Positions 45,459 through 57,469 of a stretch of 64,000 nt of DNA are shown piece after piece. Source of the stretch: Macrocystis pyrifera (taxonomy: Eukaryota; Sar; Phaeophyceae; Laminariales; Laminariaceae). Below the pieces are notes generated by a model, which was not told the origin of the DNA, did no database searches, and saw nothing but the letters and a program-made list of their open reading frames with translations. The translations under genes were made by a program, and so were the position numbers. The stretch spans positions 15,896,080 to 15,960,079 of the forward strand of contig JASSKH010000007.1 of assembly GCA_031763025.1 (NCBI GenBank), read 5' to 3'. The first letter of the stretch is position 1; the number at the start of each line of letters is the position of its first letter.

Positions 45459-45699
45459 CCTACATAGCGAACGTGAAGAAATAAAAGTGAAGAAACGAAT
45501 AAAAAACGCACGCAAAGACAAGTGCTTGTTGTACTACTGTATTACTGTATAGCGTCGGGGCTCGAACTCACGTCCTCAAATTCAAAGTTGCACGCAAGCC
45601 ATATTATGCATTCGTCTCTCCGACGATGGAAAATAATCTCCTTTGTCTCTCCGTACTATTGCATGTCCCATTGTGCGTTTTTAGGCCCATACCGTTTGG

Positions 45700-47265
45700 A
45701 TGAAGTGGACAGTTTTTTTTCAGCACAGGTAAAAATTAATAATTCCGCAATACCCGACACAAGACATGCACGCGTCACACCGACACGCGGCAGACGCGCC
45801 CAAACTTGGATGGTCATGATACCTCACACGTACCTGTCTCTGCACAGGGAAGGCAGACAGACTAGAGGCCAGCCGTGCAGTTCCAAAGAGATAGGCTATG
45901 AATATACATGATTTCATCGTCAAAAATACCGGTATCTCTGTTTCGACAATTCGACGTCGATTGAATACACGCACCAGGTACCAGGAAGTATCTATTAATA
46001 TTATTGATAATAGTAGGCCCACACTGCTGTTACACTGGCTTGCTGTTACAGTCCTGTACATACGGATGCTAAAATAGTCACTTGCTACAGCAATGTTAAC
46101 ACCTGACATCATATATACGAACCAACCAGATACGATTCGACTTGAATATTCGTACAGCCGTAGTACAGAACACATACGACGGGCAGAAAGAAGAACGGTT
46201 TAATGTGAACACAAACATGAAAATACCAAATAATATGTATACGTATATTTGTCAATTTTTCGCACTTTTGCCAACTTTTCTCTTCGCACGAGCACTTTTA
46301 GGCAAAACAGTAAGTACACGGACACGGGAAGCCCTGCCGGACACATTGGTCTAGGTCTCGGCGCGATCCGTGCACTCTGAAGCGCGTGGCAGGCGCTTAA
46401 TTTTTTTTTTTCGGCGGGAGTGGATAAGACGATTTCCCTGGTTTCGGTAAAGAGGCCTTATTTTGTACGTACGTATATCGGTACATTGCCATGCTCTCTG
46501 TTTTCTCCCCCCGGCTCATCATACATTTTTTTTGGGTTGTTGACGGAGCACGGACCACCGCCTAGAGAACAATACCCACAGCAGTGCACAGAGCGTGCTT
46601 ACCTCCAGCTTCCTACAGCACCACAACCAACCCTGCTGCCCAGCAGCAGCAGTGAGCACACCTTGCGCGTATGGATGATCGTACTGCGGCTCATTCGTAC
46701 AGCTGCAGCGTTCGTAATATACTTACAGCGGTACATACACATACAGTAGTTCTGATTGCAGTGTGTCCTACATTGCTGATCGATAGATCCTAGAGCCAGC
46801 TGAAAGGGGATCAGTACACGTACGTTCCTCGCGTTGCATTTTACAGCAGTACTGCTGAATATGCTGTCGTACCTGTACAAGCTACTCTACTGCTATAGAA
46901 GATCGTGCAAAGTGTTTTAGATTGCGTAAAAAACACGACATGCCAGTTGTACGAGCGCTGTTCTAGCGTATAGGTTTAAACTGCACTTGCTGGATAACAT
47001 TTTCGTTTCCGAGGTTCGACTCACACCATCCCCGTTCTTTTTTCTTAATCTCACTTTTGACTATTTTTGTACCACAGAACTACAACAGAGTACTACAGCA
47101 GTAGTAATAATAGTACATTCGTCCACACCTTGCTTTTCTGAACGTATAATGTGACAGAGTACATGCTACTTGTGTGTTTTAGCCCAAATTAAAGAGTTTG
47201 GGCGGCGCGCTTGCGTGTGGCGTGCGTTCATACCTCAACATTTCACAGCTACTCCGAATAATCGG
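45700..47265. other. No gene recognised
   Basis: The sequence is mixed, with scattered GTAC-rich words. TTTTTTTTCAGCACAGGTAAAA at 45712 looks like an acceptor and donor around a five-base insert and is not meaningful as an exon. Confidence 0.4.
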
Positions 47266-47269
47266 GAGT

Positions 47270-49510
47270 TTATAAAGCAAAGTATGTTCGAGAAAATACT
47301 GCTGCTATTACCGTAGGTACTTCGGACACTCGCAGTATTTCGGGGTTTTTGTACTCGAGATACTGAGTACTCGCAGTATTTTGAGGTTCTGTAGATACTA
47401 CCGCGTATAATTTCTTCGGGCTCGCATTAATGCGGGGTTCGCTTCGCGCTCGCACTAATGCGGGGTTCGCTACTGCTGCTGGCATGGATACCGCCTGTTG
47501 TGCTTCAAGTATCTCGGGGTTCTGTACGGCGGGTACTACAAGTATACCAGTAAGTACTAGTCTACAGCAGTATTTCGTCCATTGGTAGTGTTCGTACTGC
47601 TGCTTCTTCTGCGAGACTCAGTACTCGTAGTAATGAAATACCCTCAATATGCCCAGTATACTTCGAGTATGTGAAGTATACTTCAACCGTTTGTGCGCCG
47701 TGTCGACAAGTCTCAGGCCCAGCGTTCGGCACAAAACACACCCAGATAGTCCCAGACGAGTGGGAGTTGGAGCAAACTACTTTCGCTGGAGACAACTTGA
47801 GCACTCAAAGCAGTCTGCCAGTATTTCGATATAATATTATACATGACTGCTGTGAATGCTCTCAGTATCTCGAGGTTCTGTACTGTGCGCATATATTGCC
47901 TTTACCCCAAGTATTTATGTCGTGTTTCGATACTACTGCGGGTACATACTTCAAGCAACCTGTATTCTCGGGGTTCGGTACTGCTCACACTCTCATTACT
48001 CTCAGTATTTGGGCCTTCTCAGTACTCGCAGTAGTTTTGCCGCCTGTATTCCAATACTCTCAGTACTCGGACTACGATTTGTTCTCGAGCATTTACCTGT
48101 GTGAAACCTTGATATTATACCCTGAGCACCAAGAAACATTTATTTTGGGGGAACATATATATTGTAGTACCTGTAGTATGTATGTATATGCTGCACCTTA
48201 TTACTCAGCCGGTCACAAAGTATTATGGCGCAACCTCGACCTCGCGCAACTTTTATGTACTTACGAATTAATCGCCGCGAGTCAGCTGGATCAATATATC
48301 TCAACTTACCGATCCCCTATAATATGTTATTGTAGTAATTAATGATTCCATACAAATTCCGCGAACAGCAGTATAACATAGTCTGTCCTCAAAAATATGA
48401 TGTGTGTGTTCTTCACGTTAAAATGATGGATGGGTGCAGGTGCTACTTCTACTTCTACACAAAAGTGTGCAGGGTTTCATACGAGTATTATTATTTCGCT
48501 CTTGCGCCACTCCCCTATTAATACGGCACCTCCCGGAGGGGAACCTTGTAGGTATTTATAGTATTGATATTGATATTGTTAGTGTCCGAGGTGTCTCAAC
48601 ATAAAGTTGTACCGCAGCGAGTGCTGTACACTAAAACTGTACTGCTGTACAGCACATGTGTAATTTGACGGATGAGCTGATTTAGGACGTTTCGGTATAG
48701 AGCTTCAGGCGTGGGTCGAGGATCCGGGGGGTGGGTGGCACGAGCACAACAACACAGCAGAGTAACACACTGTATAGGGACACAAGCATATAAAATGTCA
48801 CGTCGACTTCGTATAATTCGTCAGACTTAATAAAAAAGATGTTGCACATGCGATGAAATATGTTCCCAGCTGTGAGGAAGAAAGAAAAATACTTCTGGGA
48901 ACAATGTTGGAGGCACTGCGAGTACCGACAGTATTTCAGGGTTCGATACTGCTCATGCTGCGGGTACCCGCAGTATTTACCCGCAGTATTTCAGGGTTCT
49001 GTGGTGCCGATGCTGCTGTGCTTTCAAGTATTTCGGGTTTCGATACTGCGGATACTGTGCGTAGTCGTCCGCCGGTGTTGACAGTATTTCGGCCGCTAGT
49101 ACTCCTCGTACTGTGAGTACTCGACGTACTAAATCAAAGCTGAGTGTCAACCACTCAATCGGTCGGACGCACAGCTGACGGATTCGTATAGGAAGGAAGT
49201 ACGTTAAATACTGTGATAAAATACTCCCAGTACTTTAGTGATTGGACTAGTCGCAGTATTTAGTGCTAACGGCCAGAACACTGCCAGAACTGGCCGTATC
49301 CGCAGTACAAGCACAGAACCCCAAAAACAATGACACTGGCGATACAGGCAGTATCCGCCCAAACTACTGCGAGTACTGCCAGTAATACCGGCAGTACCGA
49401 ACCCCGACTTACAAAAGTAGATGCCGGTAACTGGTACGCGCAGGCCGTATCCGCAGTGCAGAACCCCGAGATACTGCTCATACTTGCAGGATGAGCAGTA
49501 TGGAAGCACC
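47270..49510. repeat. Degenerate array of CAGTATTTCGGGGTTCTGTACT words
   Basis: The word CAGTATTTCGGGGTTCTG and its variants recur in both orientations every 30-150 bp, mixed with GTACTCGCAGTA and CGAGATACTG. Examples start near 47331, 47380, 47505, 47865, 47963, 48941, 48980 and 49030, and inverted near 49316, 49395 and 49460. The 223-codon frame at 47671-48342 lies inside the array and reads as repeat, not protein. 48490-48560 also holds a fragment of the right end of the 1.2-kb repeat (CTTGCGCCACTCCCC). Confidence 0.65.
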
Positions 49511-49519
49511 CTGACAAGA

Positions 49520-51780
49520 AGCACCGCCGGTTTGCTCAGTACTCAGTACTCCCAGAGTTTCCCCCCGAAAAGCAATTTGTCCAACTCCAACTGTCAAATT
49601 TGGGAGCACATGCTCATGTTTTCTGCGGAAATTATCAAAACGGTGCACAGGTGTTCCTGGCGTTGTATGGGGTATACTAAAGTAAATTCTCTCAATAATT
49701 CCAGTATACTCAGAGTATGAAGTACCAGTGGACCACCCAGCAGTATACCGGGAGCATCCGCGAATCTTCCTGGCCCAGGCTGGAGTTCGTATTTGGTAGG
49801 GCTGGGCCCTGGTAGCTTCAGCCAATACAATGAACCCAAACAGTTTACTATTGAACTGCTGCTGCGGCGAAGCCGAAACCGGTCGCTTCACTGCAGCTAA
49901 GAAATACGTCTACCTGTACAGTTGTCTGAAAGCATCCAAGGCAATAGGGTGGTAGATTGACTGACAAGAAAAAACGAGAGAGAAAAAAACGGATCAAGTA
50001 TATCGGGTCTGATCATGATGGTACATGAGGGACCCACAGAGCCCAAGTCATCAGCGGCTGGTTTCATCCATCGTGCTCATGCGTGCTCATGCACCCCCCT
50101 CTTTACTACCAGGTATTTTTTAGTGTCGTTTCTCCAGCCCGGCATCGCGCATTTTGATGGGTTTCCATTATATTCTGAGGCGATATTGTGCGATGTATTG
50201 TTCGCAGATAAAGTTTTTTTGTGCAGTCAATACACTGGTAACCCTGACAGCCACCTCCTACATTGTAGTGTAGTACTATCTATACCAGTGTACTGCTGTA
50301 CTATAGCATGCATAGTAGTCGTAAAACATTCTGGACAAGGGCCCAGGACTGGTAAGGGTGCCTTCTACACTAACGTCCGTACAACGGGTCCACATATTCC
50401 CTGTGACTCTCAGCCTGTTTTTCTTAGTATTTTTATCTCATGAATAATAGTACTACTACTATAGGTGTCCTGTACGTACTGCTGTGAAGATTACAGTACA
50501 TAGATCCACGAAAAAACTAGATAGTTGATATTAATAAAAACACTAGGCTTACGTTTTGAGGACAAAAAATGGGAAGGAGAAAAAGTGCTCAGCGGCGAAT
50601 TCCAGTAAATCCTACAGTTTAGTCAAAGCTCACAGCAAGAGTCTCACGCTTGCCCATACCCCTATTTCTTGTTGTCGGGCTCAAACAGCAAACCAGTAGA
50701 CCAGTAGCTGTAGGCGAGACACGTCGTTTCAGGTCGCGCCGGCCCGGTATGCGAGAAAAACGGTAAAGCGATCAACCCTTTTTATGTACTGCACCACTAT
50801 ATTGTATGCGTTCTCAACATTAACCCGTTCTTCTGCTTGTCGACATCCAGCACACCCAGTGTCCGTGCTGATTTTTCACCATATTAATATTAATAGAAGA
50901 GTTACAAGCTCTGTGGCCACAAACTGCAACACAAGAGATATTAATAGTACATCGCGATGCAGTATTCGCAAGCCGACTAGACAACGCCATGCCATGCCAT
51001 GCCATGCCATGCCATGCCATGCCATGCCATGCCATTGTTCTGGGTAGGACAAGCACAACGTCACAACGTACATACGCCAGCAACCCAAACACATCGAGAG
51101 AGAGAAGAGTGACAAAAAACAAAGCAAAACAAAACGAGACGAAAAAATAAATAACAAAAAAGTGAAAAAAAATGAAAAAAAAAGAAAGGAAAACGAAACA
51201 ATACAAAGCTCGGAAGAGGAAAAAATACTCCGAGCACGAGCCAAAATGGAACAGTGTTGTGTCTCAACTTTGAAAAACAAGTTGCTGCGACATTTGATTA
51301 GGGTTAGGGTCAAGAGCTGATCGGGATCTCGATCGAGATTGTTTCAAATAAAAAATCAACTTCTCGGGTGATAAGATTAAAATCACCGAGATTTGCTCAA
51401 CTTCTCGGTTGATAAGATTCGAATCACCGAGATTTTCTTTTTTTGCGGAGTTTAACCGGTCTCTCAAGATTTTTCTCGACGGAGCCAGTAGAGAGCAGAG
51501 AAATCCAACCGTGAAGCCACAATCGAAGCAGTAGCTGCAGGGCCGGCTATAGAAGTATATGAGTATATCAGCATATCACACTCATTCGTCACTACGGGAA
51601 ACCAACAGCGCTGCGAATGCGAATGGGTAACCTCATCAACCTATCGGGAGAGGGACAAGAAGACTTCCACATTTGACATGGAATAGGATGAGGGGGGTCA
51701 GATGAAATGCCTCTCATGCATCTGCTGACCAAAGGGAAACAAGCCAAACAGCTTGATGCACGAGTAGGTGTAGGTGCAGG
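49520..51780. other. No gene recognised; microsatellite and A-rich tract inside
   Basis: Mixed sequence. 51080-51220 is a purine/A-rich tract on the + strand. 51330-51440 contains a short duplication of ACTTCTCGG.TGATAAGATT with AATCACCGAGATTT. Confidence 0.4.
50986..51035 (+). repeat. GCCAT pentanucleotide microsatellite (10 units)
   Basis: Ten perfect GCCAT units. A short imperfect relative (GCCATGCCTTGCCATGCC) lies near 1977. Confidence 0.95.
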
Positions 51781-51821
51781 CACCCCCCCCCCCCCCCCCG
51801 CGCGCTTAAGCCTATGTCCGC

Positions 51822-52199
51822 ATGACCGCTCTTTCGGCGGAGGGCACCATCATGAATGGTTCCTTTGTGTTCCTTTACTGGAACCAGAAGCAACTCGGTT
51901 TGGACCGTGTGGAAATCCTCGGTGGCCTCCTTACGTGTCCGACCGTCGCCAAGTTGGCCCGCAAGTATCTCGAAGAGCAAGCATCGTCCGCCGCATCGGA
52001 ACGTCTGTTCCCAGTAGGAGCAAACGCCATCATAAATAAGCGCAATCGCTTGAGTGGGGAGATGGCAGCCGATTTATTTTTCTGCACGACTCTGAAGAAC
52101 AAGCCGTGGCAACATGGTAGCTGGTGCTCGAGGTCTGTGATAGCGCGGTATATAGCGGGTACATGTGACCTGGCGTACTCCACCAACGAACACCACTAA
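51822..52199 (+). mobile_element. hAT transposase C-terminal dimerisation domain remnant
   Basis: A 125-codon open frame ending in TAA contains TCPTVAKLARKYLEEQ, ASSAASERLFPVGANAI and NKRNRLSGEMAADLFF, the signature of the hAT dimerisation domain (Dimer_Tnp_hAT). In the intact family this C-terminal region pairs transposase subunits that cut and paste the element. The upstream catalytic region and BED zinc finger are not recognised nearby, and a 17-base poly-C run (51783-51799) lies just upstream. This is a truncated DNA transposon. No 8-bp duplication was seen. Confidence 0.85.
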
Positions 52200-53160
52200 A
52201 GTCTACCAACAGCAATCAACGTATGATACAGCAGTAGTGTTTGCTGTGTAGTGGCGTATACAGCAGTGATTTGCTGGAGGGGCGGACACGACAAAATACT
52301 ACGCTGTACAAGTACACCAGGTATATATAGTGGGTTAGCAGTACCATATATCAGGCGTGACAGGCACAAGAGACGCAAAGGACGAACCACAGATTTTTTG
52401 TATGGTCTGGTGGGGGCACGGCATGGCGGGGAAACGCCATGCGAACGGCTCAGAGGGCAAATAAAAACAATCAACCCCCCGAGAAATCAACGAAATAACA
52501 GTAATCAAGATCTCGACCAAGATTGATCTAAATCGACAAATCAAATGCAAGTTGAACTGAGAGAAGCGATTGATTTCTTAGTTGAGACGGAACACTAAAA
52601 TGGACACCTAAGAAGGAAGGAAAGAAGGGAAATATCCCAGAAAACCAAACCAAGCACCTTTCGTGAAAGGCAAATCAAACGACGAAACCAAGCAAAACCA
52701 ACATCCAAAAAAACAACAAAAAACAAGGCAGTCCACAAACAGGATACGCAGAAACGTATATTAAGGTCTAACGCTACTATTAATATGTGCCCAAAAGGGT
52801 GGTATAGTCCTAAAGGGCTTAACAGTTAAAAAGCAGTGATGGATGTCACGGCGTAAACGTAATGACGCGTAACCCAGTTGGGCTGGCCGTATATAACAGC
52901 AAAATTTGCCGCAGACACACCTCTCTCCAGGGACCCTACTGTACACAGAAACGCCCCTTTTAGGGATGTTGAAACCCAATAAATGCATCACACGGCAGCA
53001 CCAAAGCGGTAAGTCTACCATAGTACGGGACAAATTTCGCTAGCTAGCTATCAATCAAATCGCTGTATTAACGCGAACGCGAAAAGATCACGTGGCACAC
53101 AAGGAGGCGGACACAGCTCGCAAACCCGCGGCCCAGTGTTAGATACCGACTTCGAAAACT
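52200..53160. other. No gene recognised
   Basis: Mixed sequence with an A-rich purine tract at 52600-52740. No exon or repeat identified. Confidence 0.4.
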
Positions 53161-53164
53161 GGAC

Positions 53165-54610
53165 CGTCGGTAGTATTTAAAATACCGTCGCTCAAAAACT
53201 ATTACGGTATCTTTTTTCGGGTATTTCCCGGTATTCCATTTTCGAAAAAGCTATTTTCGGTACTGTGTTTCGGTATTTCTTGGCATTCCAGAATATGGAA
53301 TTCTGGTGCAAGTACCCGAACACACGCTGTTTTTTTTCGGTGTCCCAGACAATCGCCAGCTGTATGTACCTTTCGCTGGACCTGGCACCGAGTAGTGCAT
53401 GTAAGATGATATACACTGCATACCCGAGGGCGTGAATTAGGTGGCCAAATGTTGCGGTCACACACGTTTTTATCTTAAGTTTCGTTTTCTTCGCCACGAG
53501 CCGTAGGTGTGGAGCGGATTACCGCACACGAGTATTGTCCGCCGCACAAGCCGAAAACAAAATGTGCGTTTTTTTTGTTCGTACTCGAAAAAAAAATCCG
53601 TTTCGTCGCGGGCGAAAAAACAACTTGGGTCTGTTTCGCCGCAAGCGATTTTTTTCTGGGGGGGGTTTCGCCGAAATGCGTCTGATCGTTACCTCGTCAC
53701 TACGCTTGTTGATCGTCATTTTTTGACGATGTTTCTTTGCAAATTTAGCATACCCTGGTAACATTCCAATATTGCCGGCACCACGTCTGTATGGGGATGA
53801 CACGAGCGGGTAAGCCGCACATTTCGAGTATATTGGCGAATACATGTTGAGACACAATCGGACTCCGGCAGGGTTCCGGCGGGCTTCCAGGGGCCCTCCG
53901 CACCACATACGTGAGTTTTTTTTGTCTTCGCCGTATATAGGCGACAACACAAATTTGGGTCTGTTTCGCCGCAGAAACATATCTTGGCGTGTTTTCCGCC
54001 GAAATACGTCTGTGATCGTTAACTGGTTACCAATAAAGGTTTATTGATCGCCTTTTTCTCGTTTTTTTTTTAATTGCAAAATGTTTCAACTAAGCTAACC
54101 GGCACCGCGTTTTAAAGAAGATAAGAGACATTCACGCATATATATGTATGTCGAAAAAAGTCGGATTCCCGCGGTCCTCCGGAGGGGGTTCCGGCGGGCC
54201 TCCATGGCCTTTCCGGCGGCCCCTGCGGGTGAACGCACCTCCTCTACGGCTTGTGGAGCTGGTGCCGCACCACGGCCGCACCACGAGGCAGACGCCTATT
54301 TTACGCCCTGCTGTATACCAGGTTGACAAATCCCGAAACAATACCGAATTACGGTATCGGTATTTCGGTATCGGTAAAAAGCCTTCGAAGTCGTGAGTTG
54401 TGGTCCGTTGTGGTTCGCTTTCATGCCGTAAGTGGTGTAATATATGCCGTATGGGGGTATTCTGAAAGAAGGAGGACAAAATATGTTTCCGGTATTTCGG
54501 TATCGGTATGATCGGTAACCGTTTTTTTACGAGTTTCGGTATTGCATACAGTACCGATACCGGAATTCTCGTATTTTCGGTTTGGTTCGGTATCGGCATC
54601 CATCACTGCC
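53165..54610. repeat. Region of CGGTATTTCGGTA words
   Basis: Clusters of GGTATTTC, CGGTATCGGTA and TACCGATACC occur at 53195-53290 and 54345-54605. They produce repeated YRY/IPKYR-like peptides on the - strand that are not a protein family I know. The tandem pair at 53.6-54.1 kb sits between the clusters. Confidence 0.5.
53585..54090 (+). repeat. Tandem duplication, period about 330 bp
   Basis: TTGGGTCTGTTTCGCCGCA, then GTTTCGCCGAAAT.CGTCTG, GATCGTTA and a final T-rich ATTTTTTGACGATG-like stretch occur near 53624-53760 and 53955-54090. A further shared block (TCCGGCAGGGTTCCGGCGGG-like) is at 53860 and 54180, giving a partial third unit. Confidence 0.75.
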
Positions 54611-54784
54611 GCAGTCACGCGACGATTGACCTTCGATTTTGACATGTAATTGACCCACGGTCAACCCGCTTCGTACCGGGCAAGGCCAATCGAGTGTACA
54701 TGGTGGCCTCGGGTTTATCAATGGAATTCACGATGTAGGGGGCGAGAGGCTGGCCGCGGTGTCCTACGCTCTTCGTCGAAACGT

Positions 54785-55250
54785 TAAAAAAATATATACA
54801 TTTTGCCATCCGAGAGACAAAAGAGTTTTTGTCGTCTGTTTTCTACACACCTGCGGCCAAATGTCTTTCTATCAGACGTCTGGCCGGCCCGCGTCACATA
54901 CAAACAATCGAGGTGTGAGCACTTGGACACTCGTAGGGTGGGTCGGAGCCTTTACCCAGCGCGCGTCGGTCAGATTCAATGATGCAGTCGTTGGGGTTGT
55001 CGATCGGTGTCAAACCTAAAAAAGTGTCTGTTTATGGCAATCGGACAGGGGTTCAAGTTTTTGTCATCTGTTTCTTCTGTTATATACCAGTGGCAAGATG
55101 TGTTTTCATCAGACGCCTGGGCGGCCCACACCACGTATCGCCGACCGAGGTGCAAGCACTGTGACTCAAGGGTGGGCCGGAGAGCCTAACCAATGCGTTC
55201 CGTTCAGATTTCATGACGGAGTCGTCGGTTTTGTCGATCGATGTCTGCCG
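54785..55250 (+). repeat. Tandem duplication, period 232 bp
   Basis: Two consecutive units (54785-55016 and 55017-55250) share AGTTTTTGTC.TCTGTTT, TCAGACG.CTGG.CGGCCC, GGTGGGTCGGAG/GGTGGGCCGGAG and GTCGATCG.TGTC. Both ends of the unit are clear. Confidence 0.8.
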
Positions 55251-55679
55251 AGGGTTCTCATAAAAGTTGCATCCACAGCCTGCCAGAACAGGGATTTCAT
55301 AAACATTGCGCGGGGTCCGCCCAAGCTGTCCCGTGATGCACAAAGTTTTCCCACCTAAGCAAAGCACCGACAAATGTCATGGCATCTACTTTCTTCTCCT
55401 TGCTCCCTCCCTTTGTAAATCAAACAGGACGCAAACAACACTACAACTACCTGTACCAGGTATTCATATCGAAAACACACGTGACACGTGCCTGGTACTT
55501 CGTGTTGACAGCAGTATACGAGGATCAACATGAAATGGTGTCTTAAGAGTGTTCGATAGCCCACACTGAGTACCGGTGCAATACAAGTACATTCCAGGTA
55601 TACCGGGGATACGCTTTTATCATCCCCGGGGAATAACCGCAAAAATCACCAGGTGGTATTAATAGATGTAATTACGCGT

Positions 55680-56071
55680 AAGTATTTCAAAATATTGTTT
55701 TCCCCCCCGTAACTACGCGTAAATATTTGCTCGACATCAACGTAACGGCTGACCTCTTAACAGCAGAACTCAGACAATTGGCGTACGTCTGCAAAAACAG
55801 TCTACGCGCAACGAAAAATCCAACACAACAGCGTTCGAAGTTGTCTCGGCCGCTTTCTTGGAAGCGGGCGACCACAGCCCACCAACGCCGGACAGTCGCA
55901 CCCAGCAACAGCAGGGTGCGCAGCTATTGCTTGAATGCAAAGGTGTACGAGACCGAGGCTTTCCCGTGTGTGATAAGCTGCAAGCAAGGGCAAGACGAGC
56001 ACATAAAGAAGCTTGGCGAGGGCTGTCCTGAGATGTCAGGTGACGGATGCATGACGACGCCCGTCCTACAG
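55680..56071 (+). CDS. Possible internal exon, unidentified
   Basis: A frame open from about 55680 encodes LLDINVTADLLTAELRQLAY, a basic middle and CVISCKQGQDEHIKKLGEG then GCPEMSGDGCMTTPVLQ. It could end at ACAG|GTTCTG in phase 0, which would join in frame with the terminal exon at 57381. The donor is weak and no acceptor is obvious, so this is tentative. No domain is recognised. The reverse strand is also open over part of it. Confidence 0.3.
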
Positions 56072-56569
56072 GTTCTGTCGTATGTCGTATGTTGCCAGCT
56101 ACTCGGTCAAGTCGTCGTTGCGTACGTCGCCTGCTGTCATCTGTCGCTGAAATGTACCCAGCTTGGGCTAGTCGTTTTGCGTACGTCGCCTCCTGTCACC
56201 TTCTGGCGTCGAAAACTATTAATAGTCTAGTCGCACCTAAAAGCTAGCCCAGTCGTACCGACCGCCTTGTGCAAAAAATATATTTGTGTCTATGAAAACA
56301 GAGTACCAGGTACAATTTTATAACAGTAACAGGTCGCGGAATCTCTTCCAGCGTTACAGCAGTACACCAGCAGTATGTACCTGATATATCCATATACCGC
56401 CGTATATCACGTAAGAAACCACCCCGGGGCGGGGATGGGTAAATCGCGTTTTGCTTTTCATCACCGGTGATGATTTCCTGCGGTGGACTGCTGCTATCTA
56501 ACGTGCCCCGGTTACACGGGACATGTTTTATTCAAGTTTTGCAACATTTACCACCCGGGGGTGATTTCT

Positions 56570-57025
56570 CTATTGTTGGCGTGGAGGGTGATAACGGCGG
56601 GGGGTGAAACGAATACAATGGGTAATATTCGGCACACGTGGCACACACCCACCCCAGCCGCAAGAGGGGGGAATAACAGGGGGGGAGGCTGGCGCTGCTG
56701 CGTTCAGGGGGGCTGGCGCTGCCACTGCCGTAGGGCTTAGCGCTGTTCCTGACGGGGGGGCTGGTGCTGCTGATGCCGGGGCTTGAGGCGCGATGAGCTG
56801 TGCCGGGACCGCAGACACTGATGTGCCTGGCGCAGGACTTGCTGCTGTGGTCAGCGTGGCATGCGTTGCCGTGGCTGGTTTGTCTAGCACTGCTGCCGGA
56901 GTTCGAGGCGCAGGTGCAGCACGGGTGGTTTGCGGACGGACGAAGAACGAAGCGATCTTGGTCCTGCTCATGGCTAAAGACGCGCCAGCAGACCGAGTCG
57001 GGGCAGCTGGCCTCTCCGGGGCCAT
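56570..57025 (-). CDS. Unidentified Pro/Ala-rich open frame with PIP-box-like start
   Basis: From the internal Met at 56971 the frame starts MSRTKIASFFVRPQ. It then has about 90 residues rich in Pro, Ala, Ser and Thr, and ends with VPNITHCIRFTPRRYHP. KIASFF resembles the aromatic end of a PCNA-binding motif, and similar starts occur in some transposase N-termini. Composition could equally come from GC-rich repeats. It lies beside a MITE. No homologue is recalled, so it may be a transposon piece, a host exon or chance. Confidence 0.25.
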   Translation of the reverse strand: MAPERPAAPTRSAGASLAMSRTKIASFFVRPQTTRAAPAPRTPAAVLDKPATATHATLTTAASPAPGTSVSAVPAQLIAPQAPASAAPAPPSGTALSPTAVAAPAPLNAAAPASPPVIPPSCGWGGCVPRVPNITHCIRFTPRRYHPPRQQ

Positions 57026-57140
57026 AGCCGCGCTCTGCCCACGGAGATGGACGCCCGTGCGGAAGGGGTCTGCGCTTGTTCGATGTTGTCATCGTTCTCG
57101 ATGATACGCGCAGCCGGAAGATATCGGTACTACAGCTATT

Positions 57141-57243
57141 AACGGGGGACCATAGCAAATACCACCAAATATTGTTGGTAAAAATAGGGAAGTATATAGG
57201 TTTTTGTGCGTACCGTAGGTTCAATTTACTATGGTCCCCCAAA
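57141..57243. mobile_element. MITE copy, about 103 bp
   Basis: The termini are ACGGGGGACCATAGCA and TTTACTATGGTCCCCC, and the centre TATATAGGTTTTTGTGCGTA matches the 2.2-kb outer copy better than the inner one. Confidence 0.75.
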
Positions 57244-57380
57244 ATAGTGATTTCGTGTGAGGGCCCCCATAGCTCCCCTTCTCTAAGACGAGTCTTAAAA
57301 ATCTAACTCATTCCATTTCCCTGAGAAAGGCTGGTCTCAATCGCTAAATTGTAGCCTAGCCTGTCTTGTATTCGTTTCAG

Positions 57381-57464
57381 GATGCGCCAGGCGCAGCTAA
57401 GGCCGTCTTCGGTGATCCGGACAACAACGTCGAGCCGTGGAAACACATCGGGAGCAGCGCTTGA
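57381..57464 (+). CDS. Terminal exon of an unidentified gene
   Basis: A strong acceptor (CTTGTATTCGTTTCAG) precedes 27 codons and TGA: DAPGAAKAVFGDP, DNNVEPWKHIGSSA. The high-GC, non-repetitive codons and clean acceptor support a real 3' coding end. The upstream exon may be 55680-56071 (same phase), but this is not shown. The family is not recognised. Confidence 0.5.
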   Translation, partial: DAPGAAKAVFGDPDNNVEPWKHIGSSA

Positions 57465-57469
57465 GTCCT

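Noticed and set aside
45545-45625. tRNA-like box B (GAGTTCGAGCCCCGAC) on the - strand
   Set aside because: A six-pair acceptor-like stem can be drawn, but the D-arm and T-stem do not form, so no tRNA gene is called.
47671-48342. 223-codon open frame on the + strand
   Set aside because: It lies inside the CAGTATTTCGGGGTT word array, and its peptide repeats the array words rather than showing a domain.
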